NCBI GenBank assembly: GCA_964621445.1 | Contig: CAZUNO010000008.1 | Location: 38,483 to 102,482 of the forward strand | DNA: 64,000 bases | Reading direction: 5' to 3' | DNA from: CAZUNO01 sp964621445 [NCBI: Candidatus Hadarchaeota archaeon] | GTDB lineage: Archaea > CAYQAE01 > CAYVLA01 | Shown: positions 24,958 to 32,052 of the stretch, one piece after another | Layout of the letters: each line of letters opens with the position of its first letter | Position numbering within the stretch: position 1 is the stretch's first letter | Translations under genes and position numbers: made by a program | The notes under the pieces: model-generated | What the model saw: the letters and a program-made list of their open reading frames with translations, nothing else | Database searches by the model: none | What the model was told of the DNA's origin: nothing

Positions 24958-25839
24958 ATGCAAAACGAAGCTTGGGTTCCCAAAACGGAACTCGGAAAGA
25001 AGGTCTTTGATGGTTCAATAACTTCAATGAAGGAGATAATGGAGCAGGGCTCCTCCATACTGGAGACCAATATCGTAGACCACCTGCTTCCCAACATCGA
25101 TAGTGAGATACTCGATATCAACAGGGTTCAGAGGAGAGACCGTTCGGGAAGGAAACTGAGATACCGGGTGGTAATTGTCGTTGGTAACAGGGACGGCTAT
25201 GTTGGTCTGGGTCAGGGGAAGGCGAATGAGGTATATGGATCCATACAGAAGGCAGTCAAGGATGGCAAGAAGAACCTGATCTATGTTAAACGAGGTTGCG
25301 GTAGCTGGGAGTGCGGCTGTGGAAAACCGCACACGGTTCCCTTCATGGTAAGGGGAAAATCCGGTAGCGTCAGCGTCGAATTGGTGCCAGCTCCCAGAGG
25401 AATAGACCTGGCCGCTGGAGGTGTCGCAAGGACCATACTCGAGTTGGCAGGCATAGAGGACGTTTGGTCCAGGGTTCAGGGCAAGAGCCAGACTACATTG
25501 AACTATGCCATTGCCACCTTCGAAGCCCTGAGAAATACAAACTCGGTTCAGGCAAAGGAAAGGGATTTGGAGGTTCTGGGAGTATCCCTGGGCGACATGC
25601 CTAGTGAAGCACCAAAGGCTCCCAAGGTGAAGAAAAAGCAGGTTCAGAAGATCAAAAAAGAACTGAAGAAGCAAGGTGCAGATGTGGAAGAGATAGAGGA
25701 AATTTCCGTAGAGATCGCCGAGGAGCCTGATGAGGAGGATCTTGAGTTGGAGTCCGAGCTTGATGAGGAGGATCTTGAGTTGGAGTCCGAGCTTGATGAG
25801 GAGGAAGAGACCTCCGAAGAGGAATCCGAGGAAGAATGA
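24958..25839 (+). CDS. rps5: Ribosomal protein uS5 with acidic, partly repeated C-terminal tail
   Basis: Ribosomal accuracy protein at the mRNA entry site. Residues 1-210 follow archaeal S5: RVVIVVGNRDGYVGLGQGKA, GSWECGCGKPHTVPF, SVELVPAPRGIDLAAGGVAR. After about residue 215 comes a Lys-rich bridge (KVKKKQVQKIKKELKK) and then about 55 residues of almost pure Glu, Asp, Leu and Ser, including an 11-residue unit DEEDLELESEL repeated twice, encoded by an exact 33-base tandem repeat. The total of 293 residues is much longer than usual. Tail function is unknown. Confidence 0.95.
   Translation: MQNEAWVPKTELGKKVFDGSITSMKEIMEQGSSILETNIVDHLLPNIDSEILDINRVQRRDRSGRKLRYRVVIVVGNRDGYVGLGQGKANEVYGSIQKAVKDGKKNLIYVKRGCGSWECGCGKPHTVPFMVRGKSGSVSVELVPAPRGIDLAAGGVARTILELAGIEDVWSRVQGKSQTTLNYAIATFEALRNTNSVQAKERDLEVLGVSLGDMPSEAPKAPKVKKKQVQKIKKELKKQGADVEEIEEISVEIAEEPDEEDLELESELDEEDLELESELDEEEETSEEESEEE
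25729..25805 (+). repeat. 33-base tandem repeat within rps5
   Basis: Two identical 33-base units (25729-25761 and 25762-25794) and the first third of another, each coding DEEDLELESEL. Exact nucleotide identity points to recent slippage or recombination in the acidic tail of S5. Confidence 0.9.
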
Positions 25840-25864
25840 GAGTTAAGATCATTGGTGTTAAGAA

Positions 25865-26329
25865 ATGAAGTTAATCGTCGTGAGAATAAGGGGATCGGTG
25901 AACGTACCCGAGAGGGTTCGTAGGCTGATGACCGATTTGGGTCTGGAAAGGCCAAATAACGTGGTAATCATTCAGGGTAAGGATAGTTACAGGGGCCTGC
26001 TTGTTAAAGCAAGGCACATGATTACCTATGGATCACCCTCAAAGGAAACGATAGCCGCCTTGCTCACTAAGAGGGGCGAGGTCAAGGGGTATGGACGACT
26101 TGATGACCAGTATGTTGCCGATCACACGACCCACTCCTCGATCGATGATTTTGCAGAAGCTCTTCACCAGGACGAGGCTAGCTTGAAGGATCTTCCACTG
26201 CTAAAACGGACATTTAGGTGTAGTCCCCCTTCCAAGGGTTACAGGGACCTGAAGAGGCCCTATGAGTCGGGAGGAGCCTACGGAAACCGCGGGGAAGAGA
26301 TAGACCAACTACTGAAAAGGATGATATAG
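25865..26329 (+). CDS. rpl30: Ribosomal protein uL30
   Basis: Large-subunit protein contacting 5S and 23S rRNA. The 154-residue archaeal/eukaryotic form, longer than bacterial L30. VVRIRGSVNVPERVRRLMTD, NNVVIIQGKDSYRGLLVKAR and FRCSPPSKGYRDLKRPYESG are the usual elements. Confidence 0.95.
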   Translation: MKLIVVRIRGSVNVPERVRRLMTDLGLERPNNVVIIQGKDSYRGLLVKARHMITYGSPSKETIAALLTKRGEVKGYGRLDDQYVADHTTHSSIDDFAEALHQDEASLKDLPLLKRTFRCSPPSKGYRDLKRPYESGGAYGNRGEEIDQLLKRMI

Positions 26330-26339
26330 GCTGATCACA

Positions 26340-26792
26340 TTGGCTTTAAAGGACAGAAAGACGAGGAAGAAGAGAGGAAGCAGAACCTGCGGAGGTGGAG
26401 GTGCCAAGAAACGTCGTGGCGCCGGACACCGAGGAGGTAGGGGAAAGGCCGGTACCAAGAAACATATGAAGAGCAAGTACCTGACCAAGGATCCCTCCTA
26501 TCTAGTGGACAAGGGACCGGGAAGGCCTCCGGCCACTATTGAGGAAAAAAAGGCAATTAATATTCGCGCTTTGGAAGAGAGGCGTGAGGGTCTACTGGAT
26601 TCAGGAGTGGCCAAGGAGGGAGATGATGGTATTGAGGTTGACCTTTCTGCCATGGGCTACGATAAGCTCCTTGGCGGTGGAATAGTCAGAAATAAGTGGA
26701 TCGTAAGGACCGAAGCCGCCAGTGGGACCGCAAAAAAGAAGATAGATGAGGCGGGCGGCAATCTGGTGATCGATAAATCGGAGGAGTCCTAG
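26340..26792 (+). CDS. rpl15: Ribosomal protein uL15
   Basis: Binds 23S rRNA late in assembly. 150 residues with the Gly/Arg-rich N-terminus SRTCGGGGAKKRRGAGHRGG and KAGTKKHMKS, then YLTKDPSYLVDKGPGRPPAT and a globular end with YDKLLGGGIV. TTG start. Confidence 0.95.
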   Translation: MALKDRKTRKKRGSRTCGGGGAKKRRGAGHRGGRGKAGTKKHMKSKYLTKDPSYLVDKGPGRPPATIEEKKAINIRALEERREGLLDSGVAKEGDDGIEVDLSAMGYDKLLGGGIVRNKWIVRTEAASGTAKKKIDEAGGNLVIDKSEES

Positions 26793-26805
26793 GAGGTGTT
26801 TAGGC

Positions 26806-28176
26806 TTGTCAAGATTGGAAGTAATAGACCCCATTCTAAGGTTCCTCCCCGAAGTTGACAAGCCAAAGAGACACGTATCCTTCAAGGAGAAATTCCTCTG
26901 GACGGCCGGGGTGCTGGTTCTTTACTTCGGGCTTCTAACCATACCCGTTTACGGCGTCTCCCCCGGTAGCCTCGATATTTTTGGCACCTTGAGAGCCGTT
27001 TTGGCAGGAAGTCAGGGATCAATACTGGCATTGGGTATCGGTCCCATCGTGACCTCAAGCATCGTTCTACAGCTGCTGGTCGGGGGCAAGATATTAGATC
27101 TGGACATGAGTAATCCCTCAGACAAGGCACTTTTTCAGGGCACGCAAAAACTACTTACCATAATTCTCTGCTTCTTCGAAGGCGTGGTCTATGCGATTTC
27201 CGGCGTTTATACCCTTGCAACTCCCGGTATTGCGTGGCTCGTCGCTCTTCAACTGGCCCTTGGTGGAATACTCGTCATGTTCCTTGACGAGGTTGTTTCC
27301 AAGTGGGGTATAGGCAGCGGAGTGGGGCTATTTATCGCTGCCGGGGTATCACAGACCATCGTCCAGGGAGCGATAAATCCCCTGACTGATCCCAGCGGAC
27401 AGATCATGGGCGCCATACCCGCTTTCATATCCTCAATTCTGAGGGGTTCACCGGAGCTGTTGAGGGGCGCCAGGCTGCCAAGCATTATATCGGTGTTCTT
27501 CACCGTCGTTGTGTTCCTGATAGTCGTATACTCCGAGAGCCTAAAGGTGGAGATACCGCTCTCATACAGCAGGGTTGGCATGAGGGGGAAGTATCCAATA
27601 AGGTTCACCTACGCATCAGTCATCCCCCTCATTCTGACCATGGCCCTATTTGCGAATTTCCGCCTGTGGGCCAACGTGCTTAGCCAGCGGGGAATCTACA
27701 TACTTGGCAAGGTGGTCGACGGCCAAGTTGTGTCCGGAGTAACCAAATATCTTCAGCATCCCGGGGACCTCTTTAACTACGGCAATGCGCCTGGTTATGC
27801 TCTGCACGCCTTTGTATACGTGCTTTTGGTGGTGATTTGTTGTGTGGTATTCGCCATGCTCTGGGTAGAATTGACCAATATAGGCCCACGAGAAGTTGCC
27901 AAACAGATTCATCAATCCGGGATGCATATCCCTGGCTTCCGTAAGGATCGAAGGATAATTGAGAGAATACTCTCACGATACATACCCGCAGTGACCGTGC
28001 TTGGAGGGATATTCGTGGGGTTACTTGCTAGCTTCGCGGATCTGACTAACGCCCTTGGTTCGGGCACCGGGGTGCTTCTTACGGTGGGCATCATATACCA
28101 AATCTATCAGGAGATTCAGAAGGAACAGGCCGCGGAGATGTTCCCCGTGGTCAGGGACTTCCTGGGGAGGGGTTGA
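26806..28176 (+). CDS. secY: Protein translocase subunit SecY
   Basis: Forms the Sec61-type channel for export and membrane insertion. The 456-residue protein has ten transmembrane helices. KERHVSFKEKFLWTAGVLVL-type N-terminus (RHVSFKEKFLWTAGVLVLYF), the plug region near IPVYGVSP, ALGIGPIVTSSIVLQLLVGG, and GIGSGVGLFIAAGVSQTIVQ are conserved. TTG start with CCTAGGAGGTGTTT before it. It is followed with no gap by an EMC3/YidC-like gene, so channel and insertase are made together. Confidence 0.97.
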   Translation: MSRLEVIDPILRFLPEVDKPKRHVSFKEKFLWTAGVLVLYFGLLTIPVYGVSPGSLDIFGTLRAVLAGSQGSILALGIGPIVTSSIVLQLLVGGKILDLDMSNPSDKALFQGTQKLLTIILCFFEGVVYAISGVYTLATPGIAWLVALQLALGGILVMFLDEVVSKWGIGSGVGLFIAAGVSQTIVQGAINPLTDPSGQIMGAIPAFISSILRGSPELLRGARLPSIISVFFTVVVFLIVVYSESLKVEIPLSYSRVGMRGKYPIRFTYASVIPLILTMALFANFRLWANVLSQRGIYILGKVVDGQVVSGVTKYLQHPGDLFNYGNAPGYALHAFVYVLLVVICCVVFAMLWVELTNIGPREVAKQIHQSGMHIPGFRKDRRIIERILSRYIPAVTVLGGIFVGLLASFADLTNALGSGTGVLLTVGIIYQIYQEIQKEQAAEMFPVVRDFLGRG

Positions 28177-29130
28177 ATGGGAACCAAGTGCTTGGTTTTG
28201 TTGGCGGCCGCTCTCCTCCTGGTAAATTTGGGGTTCTGTCAGACCTTCGAGCTGGAGCTATTTACCGACTCGGTCCAGGAAGGAGAGAGGATAAGCTACA
28301 ATCTAAGCATAAATGACCCTCAACTCAGCAATGTAACCGTGGAACAGCGTTTCAGGGGACCCAATGGTAAGACCGCCGATTTCAGGCTCCCTTCCTCCGA
28401 CCGGGATAGATGGCCCTCTCCCTCGATTTCCCCGGCGACTGGAACTGTGAATGGAAGCGAGAAACTGGAGTTGAGAAGGGTTAGGGGAGAGACCAGCTTT
28501 GAGTGGAGAACGCCGCTGAATGGCAGGATCGATAAGGAGGTATATGATGAGGAGGAACTCGGGAACTGGACCCTGTTGGTCACCGTAAGTGCAGTGGACT
28601 TTGATCAGGGCAAGATAGTTGAAAAGACGCTCCAGGCGGATTTTAACGTTACCAAGATGCATGCCAAGAAAAATCCCAAGTTCGTTGTTCTGACCCTTTC
28701 CGTTCTTACCTCCCTCTTCACCACCCTTGCCAGTTACTTCATGGTCGACCAGAAGCGAGCGAGGGCGCTGAAGAAGAAGGTGAGCGCCATGCAGAAGGAG
28801 ATCATGGATGCACAGAAGAGCGGGGATAAGAAGAAGATCGCCAAGTCCAAACAGAAGCAGAGTCAGATGATGAGCCTGCAGGGCGAGATGATGCGGAACC
28901 AGTTCAAGCCCATGATAATATACATGATTCCCCTTTTTGCCGTATTCTACTTTCTGAGGGCCCAATATGATCTTATACCGGTTGTGGAGTTGCCTTTCAG
29001 GCTAGGATTTTTGCAGTTCTTCCATCAGAATAATCCCATAAGCCCGGATCAATTTGGCTTCCTTGCCTGGTATTTCTCCTGCGCTACCCTGTTTGGTTCC
29101 ATATTCCGTAAGATAATAGGAGTTGTTTAG
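28177..29130 (+). CDS. Archaeal EMC3/YidC-like insertase (DUF106) fused to an outer N-terminal domain
   Basis: DUF106 proteins are the archaeal relatives of YidC, EMC3 and TMCO1, which insert proteins into membranes. Residues about 160-317 show the three-helix core: helix 1 (VVLTLSVLTSLFTTLASYFM), a cytoplasmic coiled coil rich in Lys and Met (KKKVSAMQKEIMDAQKSGDK), helix 2 (PMIIYMIPLFAVFYFLRA) and helix 3 (FGFLAWYFSCATLFGSI). The first 25 residues form a signal peptide and residues 26-155 a beta-rich outer domain with sequons (NLS, NVT, NGS, NWT, NVT). This outer domain is not part of usual DUF106 proteins of 170-200 residues. ATG start abuts the secY stop. Confidence 0.85.
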   Translation: MGTKCLVLLAAALLLVNLGFCQTFELELFTDSVQEGERISYNLSINDPQLSNVTVEQRFRGPNGKTADFRLPSSDRDRWPSPSISPATGTVNGSEKLELRRVRGETSFEWRTPLNGRIDKEVYDEEELGNWTLLVTVSAVDFDQGKIVEKTLQADFNVTKMHAKKNPKFVVLTLSVLTSLFTTLASYFMVDQKRARALKKKVSAMQKEIMDAQKSGDKKKIAKSKQKQSQMMSLQGEMMRNQFKPMIIYMIPLFAVFYFLRAQYDLIPVVELPFRLGFLQFFHQNNPISPDQFGFLAWYFSCATLFGSIFRKIIGVV

Positions 29131-29132
29131 AC

Positions 29133-29393
29133 ATGCCGAGAAGAGGTTATAGATCAAGTTCGTATAAGGAGAAAAAGAAGAAAACCGAGAAGGGAACCCG
29201 AGTCCAGAGGAGCCGTAAGGAGGGAGGAAAACCCAGATGCGTTTGCGGCCGAGAATTGAGTGGGGTTTCCAAGGAAAACAATAACGGGCCTAGGTCCAGC
29301 CGGAGGTCCAACCGACCTTACGGCGGTATGTTGTGCCCGATATGCGCCCAGAGAAGGATAAGGGAGGAAGCTAGAGAGCAGTTGAAGGGCTGA
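29133..29393 (+). CDS. rpl34e: Ribosomal protein eL34
   Basis: Short, very basic protein of 86 residues with CVCGRELSGV and CPICAQRRIREEAREQ, four cysteines that bind zinc. YRSSSYKEKKKKTEKGTRVQ is a typical N-terminus. Between the insertase gene and cmk. Confidence 0.93.
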   Translation: MPRRGYRSSSYKEKKKKTEKGTRVQRSRKEGGKPRCVCGRELSGVSKENNNGPRSSRRSNRPYGGMLCPICAQRRIREEAREQLKG

Positions 29394-29399
29394 GATTTA

Positions 29400-29942
29400 T
29401 TGCCAACGATCACGGTAGGGGGGCTTCCGGGCAGCGGCAAGAGTACGCTGGCCAGGCTACTCGCGGATGAGATTGGAATGGACTACATCAGTGCGGGCAA
29501 GATATTCCGGAAGATGGCCGCGGATTCGGGGCTGGGGCTCGAGGAATTCTCGAGGAAGGCGGAAAACGATCATGAAATTGACAGAAAAGTGGATGCCTAT
29601 CAGGTAGAGCAGGCGAGGGGTAAGAACGTGGTGGTGGATTCAAGACTGAGCGCCTGGTTGCTGGGTAAGGCTGACCTTCGAGTCTCCCTCATCGCCGACA
29701 GGAGAACCCGGGCGCAGAGGGTGGCAAGAAGGGACGAAATCAGCGAGGAAGAAGCTATTAATCGGGTGGGAGAAAGGGAGCAGAGCGAAAAGCGTAGGTA
29801 TCTTGAGGTTTACGACATCGATATCAGCGACATGTCGGTCTATGACCTTGTGATTAACAGTGGCACCTACTTGCCCCGGGAAATAGTCGATATAGTATGT
29901 CATGCTCTGGAGATAAGTATGTCAGGAAAGGAGAAGGATTAG
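29400..29942 (+). CDS. cmk: Cytidylate kinase, archaeal type
   Basis: Phosphorylates CMP and dCMP. 180 residues; P-loop GLPGSGKSTLARLLADEIG at residues 8-26 and YISAGKIFRKMAADSGLGLE after it match archaeal CMK. RRDEISEEEAINRVGEREQS gives the lid. Often found between L34e and L14e in archaea. TTG start. Confidence 0.94.
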   Translation: MPTITVGGLPGSGKSTLARLLADEIGMDYISAGKIFRKMAADSGLGLEEFSRKAENDHEIDRKVDAYQVEQARGKNVVVDSRLSAWLLGKADLRVSLIADRRTRAQRVARRDEISEEEAINRVGEREQSEKRRYLEVYDIDISDMSVYDLVINSGTYLPREIVDIVCHALEISMSGKEKD

Positions 29943-29943
29943 A

Positions 29944-30201
29944 ATGATAGAAGTCGGAAGAGTTTGCGTAAAAACAAGAGGAAGAGAAGCTGGGAAGAAA
30001 TGCGTAGTAGTGGATCTGATAGAGAAAAACTTCGTCCTGGTAATTGGTCCCGAGAAGATATCAGGGATCAAGCGGAGAAGATGCAATATTTCCCACCTGG
30101 AGCCCCTAGAGGAGAAGCTGGATATCAACAAGAGGGCCGAGGACGAGGAAGTGATCAAGGAGCTAGAGAGCTCCGGCCTACTCGAAGATTTCATCTCCTA
30201 G
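29944..30201 (+). CDS. rpl14e: Ribosomal protein eL14
   Basis: Archaeal/eukaryotic large-subunit protein with a KOW-like fold. 85 residues, with EVGRVCVKTRGREAGKKCVV, LIEKNFVLVIGPEKISGIKR and RRCNISHLEPLEEKLDI. One base from the cmk stop; cbf5 follows. Confidence 0.95.
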   Translation: MIEVGRVCVKTRGREAGKKCVVVDLIEKNFVLVIGPEKISGIKRRRCNISHLEPLEEKLDINKRAEDEEVIKELESSGLLEDFIS

Positions 30202-30232
30202 ATCTCTATAGTTATGGGCGAGCAGTGATGCC

Positions 30233-31198
30233 ATGGATACGGAGATCTATCTAAGATCCAAGGATACAACGGATCCTAGATACGGGCATGTTCCCGAGGA
30301 GAGGCCGATACCGGAGTTGATCGAAAGTGGCATGGTTAACCTGGATAAACCTAGAGGACCGACCTCTCACCAGGCAGTTGCCTGGCTAAGGGACATACTG
30401 GATGTCAAGAAGGCCGGTCACGGCGGTACCTTGGATCCCAAGGTGTCGGGGGTGCTCCCCGTGGCCATTGAGCGGGCCACGCGGGTTATGAAATTCCTGC
30501 AGAAGAGGGACAAGACCTACGTGACGGTTATGACCCTTCATGGGGATGTATCTGATGAGGACCTGGATCGCGTGCTCTCTGACTTCAGGGGAACCATAGT
30601 TCAGGTACCGCCCGTGAGATCCGCAGTGAAGAGAGAGCCCAGAAACCGGGAGATCAAGGACCTGGAGATGCTGGAGAGGGATGGTCGGGACGTCCTATTC
30701 CGGGTTACCTGCGAGGCCGGCACTTACATAAGGAAACTTTGCCGGGATATGGGTGAGGCCCTTTTAGTAGGGGCAAACATGTCGGAACTCAGAAGGACGA
30801 GATCCGGCTTTTTTGATGAGGGGGACGCCTGCAGGCTCCAGGATCTGGTTGATGCGATGCATTATTATCGCGAAGAAGGGGATGAGGAAGCTATCAGGGG
30901 CCTTATCTCGCCTGTTGAGAGGTATATGAGGGATCTTCCCAAGGTATGGGCAAGGGATACCGCAGTGGAGGCACTGTGCAATGGGGCCTCGCTTGCCCTG
31001 CCTGGAGTCGTGAAATGCGAAAACACGGTGAGCGTTGGATCCACTGTGGCGGTTTTAACCTTGAAGGATGAACTTATCGGGGTTGGGAAAAGCGAGATGT
31101 CCGCCAAACAGATCTTCGAGGGCGATTCGGGAATCGCGGTGGACCTTTCCAGGGTCGTGCTTCCGAGGGGGACCTACCCCAGGTACTGGAAGTCCTGA
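30233..31198 (+). CDS. cbf5: tRNA/rRNA pseudouridine synthase Cbf5 (archaeal TruB/dyskerin)
   Basis: Catalytic subunit of archaeal H/ACA RNPs; it also modifies uridine 55 of tRNA. 321 residues. GHGGTLDPKVSGVLPVAIER carries the catalytic Asp; MVNLDKPRGPTSHQAVAWLR and CEAGTYIRKLCRDMGEALLV are conserved. The C-terminal PUA domain includes GASLALPGVVKCENTV. Start MDTEIYLRSKDTTDPRYGH is typical. Last gene of the operon, followed by an AT-rich gap. Confidence 0.97.
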   Translation: MDTEIYLRSKDTTDPRYGHVPEERPIPELIESGMVNLDKPRGPTSHQAVAWLRDILDVKKAGHGGTLDPKVSGVLPVAIERATRVMKFLQKRDKTYVTVMTLHGDVSDEDLDRVLSDFRGTIVQVPPVRSAVKREPRNREIKDLEMLERDGRDVLFRVTCEAGTYIRKLCRDMGEALLVGANMSELRRTRSGFFDEGDACRLQDLVDAMHYYREEGDEEAIRGLISPVERYMRDLPKVWARDTAVEALCNGASLALPGVVKCENTVSVGSTVAVLTLKDELIGVGKSEMSAKQIFEGDSGIAVDLSRVVLPRGTYPRYWKS

Positions 31199-31313
31199 AT
31201 TGATGTTATTTCACCCATTTAGGTTGGTTTTGGACAATAAATGGATTATTTTTGCCCTAAAAATGCGCATATTTCATGAATAGTGGGTTAATGCCAAGGA
31301 AGAAAGGTCTGTA
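31199..31313. other. Operon end and next promoter
   Basis: AT-rich gap of 115 bases after cbf5. T-runs at 31226-31230 and 31247-31252 could end the ribosomal operon transcript. CATATTTCATG near 31268 is a candidate TATA element for the methyltransferase gene. Confidence 0.4.
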
Positions 31314-31922
31314 ATGAACAACGAACATTATTTCTCACACGATATAGAAGAGCCCGACGAGATAGGAGAAGTAACTCTGTGGTTCGGGGATTGGAAGCTG
31401 GATCTGCTAACCTCTCCTAGGGTATTCTCTTACAGGAGTGTCGATAAAGGCACCATGCTCCTAATTGATAACATGAAGGTGTCAAAGGGCGAGTGGGTCC
31501 TGGACATCGGATGCGGCTACGGTCCCATCAGCGTCTGTGCCGCGGTTCAAGGGGCCAATGTTGTGGGAATCGATGTGAATCCCAGGGCCGCCTGGCTGGC
31601 AAGCAGGAACCTTGGATCCCATTCGCCGGGGACCTGGTTAGTGGTGGTCGGAAATCTATATGATCCCCTGGATACCAGGTTCAATCACATCCTATGCAAC
31701 CCTCCTATAAGGGCGGGAAGAGAGACCGTTGCAGGGATAATTGAGAGGGCTCCCAAATATTTAAGAAAAGATGGGAGTCTGCTAATCGTCGCCAAGACCA
31801 ATCTTGGTGCCAAGCCTTTATCTTCCCTGATGGAAAGTAAATTTGGCAACGTGAGAGAAGTTGACAAGAAATCTGGATATAGAGTTTTTCTGAGCAGGTG
31901 CCGGGGTGGCAGAGTGGACTAA
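31314..31922 (+). CDS. Class I SAM-dependent methyltransferase, RsmC-like
   Basis: Transfers a methyl group, most likely to RNA. The 202 residues contain motif I VLDIGCGYGPISVCAAVQGA with the SAM-binding Gly loop, VVGIDVNPRAAWLASRNL and the catalytic NPPIRAG of N-methylases acting on exocyclic amines. Small archaeal relatives of rRNA guanine methyltransferase RsmC look the same. The coding region ends inside the following tRNA: the TAA at 31920-31922 lies in its D-arm. The substrate is not known. Confidence 0.85.
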   Translation: MNNEHYFSHDIEEPDEIGEVTLWFGDWKLDLLTSPRVFSYRSVDKGTMLLIDNMKVSKGEWVLDIGCGYGPISVCAAVQGANVVGIDVNPRAAWLASRNLGSHSPGTWLVVVGNLYDPLDTRFNHILCNPPIRAGRETVAGIIERAPKYLRKDGSLLIVAKTNLGAKPLSSLMESKFGNVREVDKKSGYRVFLSRCRGGRVD

Positions 31923-31937
31923 GGGTTTCCCGTCCAA
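31922..31937 (+). other. Putative non-canonical tRNA intron in the D-arm
   Basis: Sixteen bases with inner hairpin GGG-TTT-CCC. The four-base helix GGAC/GTCC uses the conserved G18 G19 of the D-loop. Cutting after the second base of each three-base bulge restores a D-arm. The outer helix is weak, so this is a relaxed motif. Confidence 0.6.
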
Positions 31938-31953
31938 ACGCGCCAGCCTGGAG

Positions 31954-31970
31954 CGATTTCGTTCCCCGAT
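31954..31970 (+). other. Canonical-position tRNA intron (37/38)
   Basis: Seventeen bases after the purine next to the anticodon. Bases 32-35 of the anticodon loop pair with GCCC-like CCCG in the intron with one mismatch, and both cleavage bulges have three bases. Confidence 0.75.
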
Positions 31971-32052
31971 AGCTGGTGTCCCATCTGGGGCGCAAGGGTT
32001 CAAATCCCTTCCCCGGCGCTCAATAATCAAATAATACCGCTGAATTCCCTGT

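Larger units (their letters stand above)
31900..32018 (+). tRNA. tRNA-Ser (GGA) with two putative introns
   Basis: Acceptor GCCGGGG (31900-31906) pairs with CCCCGGC (32011-32017), discriminator G, no encoded CCA. T-arm AAGGG-TTCAAAT-CCCTT at 31994-32010. Anticodon stem CCAGC (31943-31947) with GCTGG (31972-31976), anticodon GGA at 31950-31952, and a 17-base variable arm, as expected for serine. The gene is 119 bases, about 33 too long. A 17-base intron (31954-31970) at the usual 37/38 site fits a bulge-helix-bulge: bulges AGC and ATA. A 16-base insert (31922-31937) between 21 and 22 fits a second: GGAC pairs with GTCC, flanked by bulges TAA and AAA. Removing both gives an 86-base tRNA, with one A-C mismatch in the D stem. 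Confidence 0.8.

Noticed and set aside
31900-32018. Selenocysteine tRNA, because of the long D-arm and variable arm
   Set aside because: The anticodon is GGA and not TCA, the acceptor has the ordinary seven pairs, and the extra D-arm bases fit an intron.
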